64,000 bases of DNA from Bacillota bacterium (GTDB lineage Bacteria > Bacillota > Clostridia > Acetivibrionales > DTU013). The stretch spans positions 37,866 to 101,865 of the forward strand of contig JAEZYU010000098.1 in NCBI GenBank assembly GCA_023418915.1. Direction: 5' to 3'. Of this stretch, positions 1 through 8,602 are shown piece after piece; position 1 is the stretch's first letter, and each line of letters opens with the position of its first letter. The position numbers were made by a program, and so were the translations under genes. The notes under the pieces are model-generated. The model was not told the origin of the DNA. It saw only the letters and a program-made list of their open reading frames with translations, and searched no databases.

Positions 1-276
1 AATTCTGATGATCTCTTCACAAAGACACATGGCCACCTCATCTGCTGTGGATGTATGTTTTTGCACAGAAACCGACAATTCCGTAACTGCCCTTTCATGG
101 ACCAACACTGTAGTTGTCCGGAGTATGATTCTTTCGGCAGTCAATGATTTCACACATATTTCCCCTACAGCGCTGTCTGCATTTTCTATGCTTAAATGAA
201 ATACATCTATCGCATCATATACAGCATTGAGTACGATTGCTTTGTCAATAGAAAATTGCATCACATAACTGTCCAT
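1..276 (-). CDS. Unknown protein, 3'-truncated by window edge
   Basis: An open frame of 92 codons begins with ATG at 276 and runs without a stop to base 1, so the C-terminus lies outside the window. A good ribosome site (AGGAGG, about 283-290) sits before the start. The peptide begins MDSYVMQFSIDKAIVLNAVY; it has no signal peptide or membrane segment and looks like a small soluble alpha/beta protein. I do not recognise a family. It is transcribed divergently from the MFS-LuxR regulator at 530, and the repeated GATAG motifs at 327-376 lie directly over its promoter, so it is a plausible target of that regulator (inference). Confidence 0.6.
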   Translation of the reverse strand, partial: MDSYVMQFSIDKAIVLNAVYDAIDVFHLSIENADSAVGEICVKSLTAERIILRTTTVLVHERAVTELSVSVQKHTSTADEVAMCLCEEIIRI

Positions 277-312
277 CAGAATATCCTCCTTTTTTACATT
301 ATCCGACAAAAT

Positions 313-376
313 ATTCTAACTAAACAGATAGTTTTGGGATAGAAACACTCAAAACACAGGGATAGTTTTGGGATAG
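313..376 (-). promoter_or_regulatory. Candidate activator-dependent promoter with four GATAG motifs
   Basis: A 16-bp sequence GATAGTTTTGGGATAG occurs exactly twice, at 327-342 and 361-376. Each copy contains two GATAG pentamers 11 bp apart, so the four pentamers start at 327, 338, 361 and 372. On the minus strand a -10 like TAGAAT lies at 313-318, but no -35 hexamer is visible at 17 bp; the proximal repeat occupies that position. This is the layout expected of an activator site overlapping the -35 region of the gene ending at base 1. The activator is inferred to be the adjacent LuxR-type protein. Confidence 0.45.
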
Positions 377-472
377 GTTGCATTTTACAATACGCTTGTA
401 CTTTACTTTTTATTATTTTACTTAATTTTACATACTTAAACTAATTATGTGGCGCTTTTTTATTGCAAATTG

Positions 473-501
473 TTGATATCAAAATGTATTTATCTTATAA
501 T
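473..501 (+). promoter_or_regulatory. Sigma-A-type promoter of the MFS-LuxR gene
   Basis: TTGATA (473-478) and TATAAT (496-501) are separated by 17 bp. Transcription would start near 508, giving a leader of about 20 nt before the ATG at 530. The ribosome site is weak (AGGAT, 10-12 nt upstream). Confidence 0.6.
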
Positions 502-529
502 TAAAGAAAACGCACAGGATACATAACCT

Positions 530-1912
530 ATGAACAAAAGAAACTTTTTGATTATTACGGGAATAATTTCACTTTACTTCTTGTGGGGAGGATCTGCTTA
601 TATCTCCCAAATGTATCATCTCATGGATTATTTAGCGCCAGAACAGGTAGACATGATAGCAATGCGATGGAACTATACAGCGCAGATATCTGGTATATTA
701 ATCTATGCCTATCTTCTATGGCGTTTTAGAAATATTTTCACAAAACGCATAATATACAAAATAAGTCTGATACTGTCTGCTGTGTCTCTGGTTTTTATGT
801 TAACATCCACATATGCTCCGGTGATAATTGTTTCCGGCTTAATTCTCAACCTGTTCCTAGGAAGCCTTGCCTGCCATAACCTTACTATGCTGGCATCATT
901 CGTGAACCAGAACCACCGAGGTAAATCATTCGGTTTCGCATATGCAATAGGGAGCATTGGAACATATGTAATATCGCTTATCTCCGGCGGAAAACTCCTT
1001 TCTTCAAAATATGTGGTTTTCGTGTATCTTGCCGCTATCGCCGTTAATTTCATATTGGTAAACTGCACAACCGACCTGCCTGTAATCGATAAAAATACCA
1101 ATACAGCCAGGAACCTGCCATCCTATCTTAAAAGGAAGTCTGATGCCGCACTGTTATTTACGATGTTCTTTCTCATGTCTCTGTTGATATCGATTGGAAG
1201 CAACTATCAGATGTCAGCACTGATCAGGGCAAACGTCACACTGGAATCGACCAGACTGTTTTATGCGGTAGGCCTGATCGCGGCAGGAATTATCGCAGAC
1301 ACCAACAGAAAATTCATTGCAGTGTTCAGCATAGCAAGCGTAGTATATGCATTTGTATCCGTTGTCCTCTACGGTTACCCATCAGTGGTATATGCGGCAT
1401 GGGCACTGAGCTACCTTTTCCTTGCCTTTTACTCGGTATACCGCGCCGTGGCATTTGTTGATATTGCAGGTAAAAACATATACTTACTTCCTCTGGCCGG
1501 GCTTGGACTTTGTATCGGCCGAATTGGTGAAGCAGCCAGTACATTTATGAGTGATGAACTGCTGGGAAGCCCGATATTCAGTACAATTCTGCTGGCGGCT
1601 TTGTTTATCCCGCTTATATTTATGTTTGTCAGTGTATATCATAAGCTGTATGCCATGGATCTAAAGGCAAAGGGAAGCAGTGAAGATATTGAAGAAATGT
1701 ATCTGGAGTTTGCAGAAACGCATTCTCTGTCCAAAAGGGAATATCAAGTATTGCGGCAGCTCATAAACGGTCTTTCAAACTGTGAAATATCCGGTGCTCT
1801 TTACATAGCTGAAAGTACAGTGAAATTCCACATCAAGAATATTCTAAGGAAAACAAGCTGCACTAACAGAACAGAAGTAATAAAGCTGATGATGTCATCA
1901 AAAAAGGTTTGA
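530..1912 (+). CDS. MFS-like 12-TM membrane protein fused to LuxR-type HTH
   Basis: A 460-residue protein. Residues 1-380 are hydrophobic and give about 12 membrane segments in an MFS-like pattern. After a short charged linker (about 380-395) comes a LuxR/GerE helix-turn-helix: the run SLSKREYQVLRQLINGLSN opens it, and the recognition helix region ESTVKFHIKNILRK follows at about 430-445. Membrane-anchored MFS-LuxR regulators are known mainly from Eggerthellaceae, where they control neighbouring metabolic genes; the ligand is usually unknown. It is divergent from the truncated gene at 1-276 and separated from it by repeated motifs. The DNA-binding assignment is firm; the sensing role of the membrane part is inferred. 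Confidence 0.85.
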   Translation: MNKRNFLIITGIISLYFLWGGSAYISQMYHLMDYLAPEQVDMIAMRWNYTAQISGILIYAYLLWRFRNIFTKRIIYKISLILSAVSLVFMLTSTYAPVIIVSGLILNLFLGSLACHNLTMLASFVNQNHRGKSFGFAYAIGSIGTYVISLISGGKLLSSKYVVFVYLAAIAVNFILVNCTTDLPVIDKNTNTARNLPSYLKRKSDAALLFTMFFLMSLLISIGSNYQMSALIRANVTLESTRLFYAVGLIAAGIIADTNRKFIAVFSIASVVYAFVSVVLYGYPSVVYAAWALSYLFLAFYSVYRAVAFVDIAGKNIYLLPLAGLGLCIGRIGEAASTFMSDELLGSPIFSTILLAALFIPLIFMFVSVYHKLYAMDLKAKGSSEDIEEMYLEFAETHSLSKREYQVLRQLINGLSNCEISGALYIAESTVKFHIKNILRKTSCTNRTEVIKLMMSSKKV

Positions 1913-1927
1913 CATTTACCTGATGCA

Positions 1928-2000
1928 AGACAGGGGACGGTTCTGTGTCTTGAGTTACGCTCATTGGTTATAACTCAAGACACAGAACCGTCCCCTGTCT
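1928..2000. repeat. Long perfect palindrome of the GGGGACGGTTC type
   Basis: Two perfect 30-bp arms (1928-1957 and 1971-2000) flank a 13-nt loop. Each arm carries the sequence ACAGGGGACGGTTCTGTGTC, a motif I recall as a common dispersed palindrome in Bacillota and other genomes, sometimes beside IS200/Y1-type transposases. No transposase is next to this copy. It lies between the convergent MFS-LuxR gene and clpC and could also stop transcription in both directions. Confidence 0.7.
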
Positions 2001-2027
2001 CGCCGTCCCATGTCTCGCATCCTCTGT

Positions 2028-4499
2028 CTAGCTGACAGGCTGCCCAACCTCTTTCCTGCCGGCCCTTTTCTTTGCTGTCACAAATGTGAGTTTATCTCCC
2101 TCAAGACCGACCTTGACGGTATCACCGGTTTTTACAGTGCCATCCAACATCAGCTCAGCAAGCTTATCCTCCACCATGCTCTGGATCGATCTTCTCAACG
2201 GACGCGCGCCAAAAACAGGATCAAAGCCCTTTTTAGCCAGATGTGTCTTGGCCTCATCGCTTACCTTCAGTGTTATATCATTTTGCGCAAGACGCTTGAT
2301 CAGCACATCCAGCATGATCCCGACAATGCCCTTGATATTTTCCTCGTCCAGCGGATGGAATACTATAATATCATCGACTCTATTCAAAAATTCAGGGCGG
2401 AAAGCTTTCTTCAGTTCACCCATAACATTGCTCTTCATGTCCTCATAATTTTTTGCTGTGTCGTCAGTTACAACAAATCCAAGCCTCTTCGGTTCAGTGA
2501 TCATTCTGCCTCCGACGTTCGATGTCATTATAATCACCGTATTCCTGAAATCCACAGTCCTTCCCTGAGAATCGGTAAGCCGGCCGTCTTCAAGTATCTG
2601 CAGCAGGATATTGAACACATCGGGATGTGCCTTTTCTATCTCATCAAAAAGCAAGACGGAATAAGGCTTTCTTCTGACCTTCTCTGTGAGCTGTCCGCCT
2701 TCATCATAGCCGACATATCCAGGCGGCGATCCGACCAGCCTTGATACGGCAAATTTCTCCATGTACTCTGACATATCTATCCTGATCATGGCATTTTCAT
2801 TACCGAACAATGCCTCTGCCAGCGCCTTGCTCAGTTCTGTCTTTCCGACACCGGTCGGCCCGAGGAATATGAACGAGCCGATCGGCCTCTTCGGATCCTT
2901 TAAACCTACCCTGCCTCTTCTTATTGCCTTCGAAACGGCTTTGACAGCCTCATCCTGACCAATTACTCTTTCATGCAGCACTTCCTCCATTTTCATAAGA
3001 CGTTCTGACTCTTCCTCCGCCAGACGCTTGACTGGAATTCCGGTCCAGCTTGCAACTATATCAGCTATCTCTTCCTCAGTAACGGTATCGGTCCTTGTTT
3101 GGTTTTTCTGATACCAGTCGCCCTTTATCTTCTCATGCTGTGATTTCAGCTTTTGCTCCTTATCCCTTAGGGATGCTGCCTTCTCGAATTCCTGCAGCTT
3201 TATGGCATCTTCCTTTTCCTTTGCCAACTTCTCCAGCTGCTCCTCAAGCATTTTCACATCTACAGGTGCGGTAAATGCTTTGAGCCTTACTTTGGATGCA
3301 GCTTCGTCTATAAGGTCTATTGCCTTGTCTGGAAGGTACCTGTCGGTAATATATCTGCTCGACAGCTTTGTTGCCGCTTCAAGCGCTCCATCTGTTATCT
3401 TCACGCGGTGATGAGCTTCATACTTATCCCGTATCCCCTTAAGGATCTCGATGGTTTCCTCCTGCGATGGCTCACCGACAGTGATAGGCTGAAACCTTCT
3501 CTCCAGTGCGGAGTCCTTCTCTACATGCTTTCGGTATTCGTTTATTGTCGTTGCCCCTATCACCTGTATTTCACCGCGTGCCAGCGCTGGCTTCAGAATG
3601 TTGGATGCATCGATGGCTCCTTCTGCCGCTCCAGCACCAATAATAGTATGCATCTCATCTATGAACAGGATCACATTGCCTGCCTTCCGAACCTCGTCCA
3701 TGGCTTTTTTCAGCCGCTCTTCAAATTCGCCCCTGTACTTTGCACCTGCGACCATCGAGGAAAGGTCAAGAGTGAATACTCTCTTATCCTTAAGAAGCTC
3801 AGGTATGTTCCCCTCGACAATCTTCTGGGCCAGGCCTTCGGCAATCGCAGTTTTTCCGACTCCGGGCTCACCTATGAGACAAGGATTGTTCTTTGTCCTT
3901 CTGCTGAGGATCTGTATGACTCTTTCAATTTCTTTGTCACGCCCTATGATTGGATCAAACCTGCCCTCCCTTGCCAATTCCGTCAGATCTCTTCCAAACT
4001 GGTTCAGTGTAGGCGTGTTTGTGTGACTAGACGTGTTTCTGGGTTCACCGCTTGCAGTCGGTGCATCCTCATTGAGCATCTTTACTATGTCATTGAGCAG
4101 TTTCTGAGGGTCTACACCCAAATCCATAAGTATCCGCACAGCAACACTTTCTCCTTCTCTCATGATACCGAGAAGCAGATGCTCTGTGCCTATATAGTTG
4201 TGTCCGAGGCGTCTGGCTTCCATTAAGCCCAGCTCAAGCACTCTTTTTGTCCTTGGTGTGAAATCAAGAGCGCTTTTTCCTGCATTGTCTCCTCTTCCAA
4301 TCAGTTCTTCTATTTCTTTTAAAACCTTGTCTTCAGTCACTCCCTGACCCTGCATGACCCTCGCTGCTATCCCTGTGCCTTCTCTTATAAGTCCGAGAAG
4401 AAGATGCTCGGTACCTACATAACTGTGTCCGAGCTTTACGGCACTTTCCTGGGACAAACTTATGGCCTTCTCGGCCTTTTCTGTAAATCTCCCGTACAT
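2028..4499 (-). CDS. clpC: ATP-dependent Clp protease ATPase subunit ClpC
   Basis: An 823-residue HSP100 unfoldase that feeds substrates to ClpP; in Bacillota it recognises proteins phosphorylated on arginine by McsB. The order is two Clp_N repeats (about 1-145), AAA1 with Walker A GEPGVGKT (about 215), a middle coiled-coil/UVR region (about 420-465), then AAA2 with Walker A GPTGVGKT (about 555) and a C-terminal D2-small domain. A GTG at 4508 is in frame, but the ribosome site AAGGAG (about 4511-4516) leaves correct spacing (8 nt) only for the ATG at 4499, giving the usual MYGRFTEKAEKAI start. It is the last gene of the ctsR operon. Confidence 0.97.
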   Translation of the reverse strand: MYGRFTEKAEKAISLSQESAVKLGHSYVGTEHLLLGLIREGTGIAARVMQGQGVTEDKVLKEIEELIGRGDNAGKSALDFTPRTKRVLELGLMEARRLGHNYIGTEHLLLGIMREGESVAVRILMDLGVDPQKLLNDIVKMLNEDAPTASGEPRNTSSHTNTPTLNQFGRDLTELAREGRFDPIIGRDKEIERVIQILSRRTKNNPCLIGEPGVGKTAIAEGLAQKIVEGNIPELLKDKRVFTLDLSSMVAGAKYRGEFEERLKKAMDEVRKAGNVILFIDEMHTIIGAGAAEGAIDASNILKPALARGEIQVIGATTINEYRKHVEKDSALERRFQPITVGEPSQEETIEILKGIRDKYEAHHRVKITDGALEAATKLSSRYITDRYLPDKAIDLIDEAASKVRLKAFTAPVDVKMLEEQLEKLAKEKEDAIKLQEFEKAASLRDKEQKLKSQHEKIKGDWYQKNQTRTDTVTEEEIADIVASWTGIPVKRLAEEESERLMKMEEVLHERVIGQDEAVKAVSKAIRRGRVGLKDPKRPIGSFIFLGPTGVGKTELSKALAEALFGNENAMIRIDMSEYMEKFAVSRLVGSPPGYVGYDEGGQLTEKVRRKPYSVLLFDEIEKAHPDVFNILLQILEDGRLTDSQGRTVDFRNTVIIMTSNVGGRMITEPKRLGFVVTDDTAKNYEDMKSNVMGELKKAFRPEFLNRVDDIIVFHPLDEENIKGIVGIMLDVLIKRLAQNDITLKVSDEAKTHLAKKGFDPVFGARPLRRSIQSMVEDKLAELMLDGTVKTGDTVKVGLEGDKLTFVTAKKRAGRKEVGQPVS

Positions 4500-4511
4500 T
4501 AGCATCACTCC

Positions 4512-5549
4512 TTAATGTGAACTTTCCTTCAACCTCATCCGCAACATTTCTGCCCGCCTATGGTCCCTGTCATCAGGTTTCAGCTGCCCGCCGGTCAGTT
4601 TTTGCAGATAAGCCGGCTGTATCATAATCATAAGGTCATTTACTTTTTTGATCTCAAATCCCTGCACCAAACCCATGATAGCGCCGAGTCTTATGTCAGA
4701 AAGCAGCTTCAGGCTTTCTTCTGCCGAAATTATCCTTGCATTCTGCAGCAATCCAAGCGATCTGAACACCCTGTCCTCAAAACGCAGTGGGTTTTGCTTG
4801 TAAAGCTCATTCCTCAGTATCTTCTCCTGCTCTGATATCTGGGAGGTGATATTGCATATCGATGCTATTATTTCTTCCTCTGTCTGTCCGAGTGTTACCT
4901 GATTTGAGATTTGGAACATACATCCGGATGCTTCACTGTTTTCACCATATGCTCCTCTTACGGCAATCCCTATTTTACTGCAGGTTTCTAAAATACCCTT
5001 TATGTAACCTGTCATCGACAATGCCGGAAGATGCAGCATCACCGACGCTCTCATTCCGGTTCCAATATTTGTTGGACAGCAGGTAAGATAGCCGCTTGTT
5101 TTATCAAAAGCAAACTGTAACCTTTCATCGAGCCTGGTATCTAGATTGCTGCAAAGCTTCCACGCCTTATCAAGCTGCATCCCGGAGAAAATGCACTGCA
5201 GCCGAAGATGATCCTCCTCATTCACCATTATGCATACTTTCTCATCCTTACTTATAATAGCAGCCCTGCTGAACTCTCCCTCGGCAAATTCGGGACTGAT
5301 AAGATGCTTCTCCACAAGCAGCTGTCTGTCCAGCGGCTTCACTGTGTTCATTTCCAAATAGGTGTACTCACCTGCGCCGGTATCGCCGCTATTGAACAAA
5401 GCGTCCCTTACCTTCTCCAGAATTTCAGCGCTTTGGCTTCTTGTCATCCTTGTTGTGAACGGATAGGCTTCAAGATTTCTAGCCAGCCTCACTCTGCTGC
5501 TGATGGCAACATCATAATCATGGATCGGATTAGCCTCATTCTGTTTCAC
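4512..5549 (-). CDS. mcsB: Protein-arginine kinase McsB
   Basis: A 345-residue phosphagen-kinase-type enzyme that phosphorylates arginine in misfolded proteins and in CtsR, marking them for ClpCP. Visible family motifs are SSRVRLARN near the N-terminus, NEEDHLR (about 113-119) and the nucleotide-binding CPTNIGTGMRASVM (about 160). An earlier GTG at 5558 lies inside the mcsA stop region and too close to the GGGGG ribosome site; the GTG at 5549 is 8 nt from it and immediately follows the mcsA stop, suggesting translational coupling. Confidence 0.96.
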   Translation of the reverse strand: MKQNEANPIHDYDVAISSRVRLARNLEAYPFTTRMTRSQSAEILEKVRDALFNSGDTGAGEYTYLEMNTVKPLDRQLLVEKHLISPEFAEGEFSRAAIISKDEKVCIMVNEEDHLRLQCIFSGMQLDKAWKLCSNLDTRLDERLQFAFDKTSGYLTCCPTNIGTGMRASVMLHLPALSMTGYIKGILETCSKIGIAVRGAYGENSEASGCMFQISNQVTLGQTEEEIIASICNITSQISEQEKILRNELYKQNPLRFEDRVFRSLGLLQNARIISAEESLKLLSDIRLGAIMGLVQGFEIKKVNDLMIMIQPAYLQKLTGGQLKPDDRDHRRAEMLRMRLKESSH

Positions 5550-5550
5550 T

Positions 5551-6072
5551 TCATTCACCCCCGCTCTTGTCCCCTATGTTTTCCAGGCTCCTGATCTTGT
5601 CTCTGAGCTCTGCTGCTTTTTCATATTGCTCACTTTCGATTGCCGAAGATAATTCGGCCTTGAGCTTTTCTATCTGATTAGTGTTCTTAATCGCATCCGA
5701 CAGCTTTACAGGTATTTTACCGGTATGGTCCGTATTCCCGTGCAGCCTTCTTAGTATAGGGCTCATGTTCTCTCTGAAAACTCTGTAGCAATTGGCGCAC
5801 CCCACCTTTCCGGTTTTTCTGAAATCATCAAAGCTAATACCGCATATATTGCAGCGAGATACCGGGGGCTGTTCGAATTCTGCAAAACCAGTGTTCTCTC
5901 CAAATCCCGGAAATCCCCATAAAAGATTACCGAGACTAAGCTGCGGGCTGAAAGCTAATTTACTGTTCTCATCTGCGCATTGCCTGCAAAGGTACAATTC
6001 CACCTTACTACCATTTACTATCTGTGTGTAATGTACATTTGCCTCTCTCTTGTGACACCTCTGGCATACCAT
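5551..6072 (-). CDS. mcsA: McsA, zinc-finger activator of McsB
   Basis: A 173-residue adaptor that binds and activates McsB. It carries paired CxxC zinc motifs (CQRC, CRQC, CNIC, CANC) in the first 100 residues and a UVR motif near the C-terminus (about 135-170, AELSSAIESEQYEKAAELRD). The ATG at 6072 is 8 nt after GGGAG; the in-frame GTG at 6081 overlaps that ribosome site. It lies between ctsR and mcsB in the standard Bacillota order. Confidence 0.95.
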   Translation of the reverse strand: MVCQRCHKREANVHYTQIVNGSKVELYLCRQCADENSKLAFSPQLSLGNLLWGFPGFGENTGFAEFEQPPVSRCNICGISFDDFRKTGKVGCANCYRVFRENMSPILRRLHGNTDHTGKIPVKLSDAIKNTNQIEKLKAELSSAIESEQYEKAAELRDKIRSLENIGDKSGGE

Positions 6073-6149
6073 ATGCCTCACTCCCTGTAAAAATGGATTA
6101 TTTAGATTATTACCCTTAAAAGCACTTTGATAACGTACTGGTTAATGAC

Positions 6150-6608
6150 TCAAACCATCAAGCTTGTCAGCATATTTTTCAGCATTGCAGCCCTTATTAT
6201 ATCCCTGTCCGGCATCCCTATACAGCCAAGCACCTTATCGCTGGTAGCTGCTTTGAGTATTAGTCCTTCTCTTGCGCTCACCACTTCGTAATCTACGAAA
6301 TTGTTAATAAAAACCTCCGCTGACTGCTGAGATATGCTGTCACCCATGGAGCTTACAATGTGCATCAGGTAATTACCCGGTCTGCTGATATTGACCCTCT
6401 TTATCCTGATGTGTCCTCCACCGCCGCGCCTGCTTTCGACATAATAGCCTCTCTCGGTTGTAAATCTTGTATCAATCACATAATTTATCTGTGAGGGCAC
6501 GCACTTAAAATAGCTTGCCAGTTCGTTGCGCTGTATTTCTATAGCTCCGTCTGTCTCATTGATCATTTGCTTTAGAAAGGCTTCTATTATATCACTCATC
6601 CTGGCCAT
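6150..6608 (-). CDS. ctsR: Transcriptional repressor CtsR
   Basis: A 152-residue class III heat-shock repressor. The N-terminal winged HTH includes the glycine-rich wing ESRRGGGGHIRIKR (about 58-71), the temperature-sensing loop of the family; the C-terminal half is the dimer and McsB-contact domain. ATG at 6608 follows GGGAG by 9 nt. It is the first gene of ctsR-mcsA-mcsB-clpC, and a perfect CtsR box covers its own promoter, so the operon is autorepressed. Confidence 0.96.
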   Translation of the reverse strand: MARMSDIIEAFLKQMINETDGAIEIQRNELASYFKCVPSQINYVIDTRFTTERGYYVESRRGGGGHIRIKRVNISRPGNYLMHIVSSMGDSISQQSAEVFINNFVDYEVVSAREGLILKAATSDKVLGCIGMPDRDIIRAAMLKNMLTSLMV

Positions 6609-6649
6609 ATGTGCTCACTCCCTTCATCGATTATTTATAGTCTATTGAT

Positions 6650-6704
6650 TTTGACTATCTTTGACTTTCATATATATTATAATTCACCCTACTGCTATAT
6701 TCAA
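6650..6704 (-). promoter_or_regulatory. ctsR promoter with CtsR operator
   Basis: Read on the minus strand, -35 TTGAAT (6699-6704) and -10 TATAAT (6676-6681) are 17 bp apart. Just downstream, at 6650-6666, is AGTCAAAGATAGTCAAA, which matches the CtsR heptad direct repeat RGTCAAANANRGTCAAA at every position. It overlaps the expected transcription start near 6669, a repressing position. Confidence 0.93.
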
Positions 6705-6828
6705 GCATTTTTTGAGTTGCTGCTGATTAACTTGTTCACTGATTATAGATCCATATTTACCAGCCATTTTCATTTCACCTTGATACAGCAGACGCCTGCA
6801 TTATTTCTCGCACCTTAACAAATACGAT

Positions 6829-6896
6829 GCTGTAGAATATCTCGTACTGTAATATACACCACACTGTATTATTTTCGATACTGTGTCTTAATTATT
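6829..6896. repeat. Four degenerate 17-bp iterons
   Basis: The pentamer RCTGT recurs at 6829, 6846, 6863 and 6880, exactly 17 bp apart, each followed by an AT-rich tail. The array lies in the noncoding gap 6705-6949, between the ctsR promoter and the terminator of the DUF4349 gene. I see no gene in this gap. Confidence 0.5.
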
Positions 6897-6949
6897 TTAG
6901 TCCTTTAATTAGCGTAATATTCAACAGACAGCTGCAAAACAACTTCGAA

Positions 6950-6982
6950 GAAAAACCCCGCCAGCATTATCTGTCGGGGTTC
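6950..6982 (-). terminator. Intrinsic terminator of the DUF4349 gene
   Basis: On the minus strand AACCCCG and CGGGGTT (6975-6981 and 6954-6960) form a hairpin followed by a T run. It lies about 120 nt past the stop of the gene at 7103-8212. Confidence 0.75.
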
Positions 6983-7102
6983 TATACTCTAAATTATTTT
7001 GTTGCAGCATCGTTCAAGATAACATTTTCCGTTTGTAAAAAATTTTTGTTTTCAGAAAACTCTTCTCTCATCTATCACATAATTGCGATACATTAATCTA
7101 TC

Positions 7103-8212
7103 TTACTTATCAGTATCGTCAGTATTACCTTTTTGTTCAGGGCCGTGCGCATTTGCCGCAGGTCTTGCATCAGACGATCCCGCCAGCCTTGGATTCGCTA
7201 TGCCCACTGGTTGTTTGTCCGTGGTTTCTGCCTTACGCCTTTTAGTGATCTTCTTATACAGCCAAACACCGAGCAGTATACACAGACCAAGGAAAACCAG
7301 CACAGGAAGGGCTGCCACTATGAACAACAGGACATCTCCCATGAATTCAACGACTTCCAGAAGGCTGTCCTTCAAGCTGTTCAACAGTTTATCACCATAT
7401 GTCAGCGGCTTTGGATCATAGCCCGGACGTCTCTCATTCATATGGACCGTAATAGTGGACAGATCGACAAGGCTGCTCAGCTTGTTAAGTTTGCCGGTGA
7501 GGCTTTCTATCTGGTAGCGTATTTCGGTTAGCCTGCTTTCAGCTTTAAATATTTCATCCAGCTTATCAAGCTTCGCCACATAGGCCTCAAGCTTTCCCTG
7601 TTCGAGCTCCAGGAGCCTGAGTCTTGATTCCACATCGAAATACTGTTCTGTCACATCCTCGCCATTTGTAGTGTAATTAAAGACATCACCTATCCCTCTC
7701 AGCTTGTTGATTACTGAATCGAATTTGGTCTTGTCTACTCTGATCACGATAGAACCGCTCTTTACCAGCTTCGTTTCACCATCAACATAGACGCGGTCAG
7801 TGTTTATGTTTGTTTCTTGAATAAAGCCTATACCTAGTATGATGCTTTCTATGCTGCTGAAGGAAGTATCAAAGTTCTCGACCTCAATTGTCAGATTAGC
7901 ACTGCGGATTATCTTTCTCTCAGCCAATATCGCATTGGAAACATCCACTGTCGTGCTGCCTACTCCGGCAAGTGAATCAGCTGTCGGAGCCGGCGCCGGG
8001 GCTTCCTCAGGCATTGCCGAATTGTAGGCTCCGTCATCCATGTCCATGGCCTCGCCAAATTCCGTCTTCACACTAGAGTAATCGGCGGCCGCTCTGGGAG
8101 ACTGGGCTGTTCCGGTGCTTTCAGCGCCCTTCATGCTGCTGCACCCAGCCATTACAGTTATCACAAGGGACAAAACCAGAAGTATGACAAACAGCCTTCT
8201 ACGCATTTTCAT
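7103..8212 (-). CDS. DUF4349 lipoprotein
   Basis: A 369-residue lipoprotein with signal peptide and lipobox VMAGC (Cys24). After a low-complexity Ala/Pro stretch comes the DUF4349 domain (about 95-300), starting around AERKIIRSANLTIEVENFD and including a coiled-coil segment (about 200-250). A C-terminal membrane helix (about 293-320) and a basic tail end the protein, so it is tethered at both ends. The family has no defined function. ATG at 8212 is 8 nt after GGGAGG. It is monocistronic. Confidence 0.85.
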   Translation of the reverse strand: MKMRRRLFVILLVLSLVITVMAGCSSMKGAESTGTAQSPRAAADYSSVKTEFGEAMDMDDGAYNSAMPEEAPAPAPTADSLAGVGSTTVDVSNAILAERKIIRSANLTIEVENFDTSFSSIESIILGIGFIQETNINTDRVYVDGETKLVKSGSIVIRVDKTKFDSVINKLRGIGDVFNYTTNGEDVTEQYFDVESRLRLLELEQGKLEAYVAKLDKLDEIFKAESRLTEIRYQIESLTGKLNKLSSLVDLSTITVHMNERRPGYDPKPLTYGDKLLNSLKDSLLEVVEFMGDVLLFIVAALPVLVFLGLCILLGVWLYKKITKRRKAETTDKQPVGIANPRLAGSSDARPAANAHGPEQKGNTDDTDK

Positions 8213-8234
8213 TTTCTATTCCTCCCTATCTCTA

Positions 8235-8330
8235 TTATAACGCATCTGTTTGAATAAAATTTTTCTTGAAGAAAAATTTTCTTGCCTCGTCTGTGTTTCC
8301 ACGAGACTTAATAATACTCGCCTCGTTATG
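8235..8330. repeat. Short dispersed TATAACG/CGTTAT element, copy A
   Basis: This copy starts TTATAACGCATC and ends GCCTCGTTAT about 95 bp later, so its ends are inverted. The interior from TTTTCTTGCCTC to CACGAGACT is similar to the same part of copy B (24384-24506). It fills much of the 8213-8602 intergenic gap. No open frame in the gap has a convincing start. Confidence 0.55.
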
Positions 8331-8602
8331 CTATATCGGGTTTCTACTATAAAGACGTATATAGCAATATAAAGTTCCATATAATGCATTGACAACAAGC
8401 TCAGATAACCATACAAATGCCGGTATGGCCATGAAAGAACAGGCACAGGTGGCTGGAGTAATAAAAACTGTACAATTCTTATATTCCTAATGGTATAATT
8501 AAATCAATCGTCTCGTTCCGGTGTCGGCGTTCATCGCCGCAACAGAATTCGGTATTCTTGTGAAGCCTTCAAAAAATACAAGGATCAGGAGGTACAGATA
8601 AC

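Noticed and set aside
2010..4226. Several plus-strand frames (including 2010-2744 and 3408-4226)
   Set aside because: They lie wholly opposite clpC codons, have no ribosome sites and no recognisable domains.
6609..6818. 69-codon plus frame
   Set aside because: It covers the ctsR promoter and operator and is AT-rich noncoding sequence.
6829..6896. CRISPR array
   Set aside because: The 17-bp unit is too short and degenerate, with no spacers and no cas genes.
8216..8446. 76-codon minus frame upstream of the DUF4349 gene
   Set aside because: It consists largely of the dispersed repeat and lacks a start signal.
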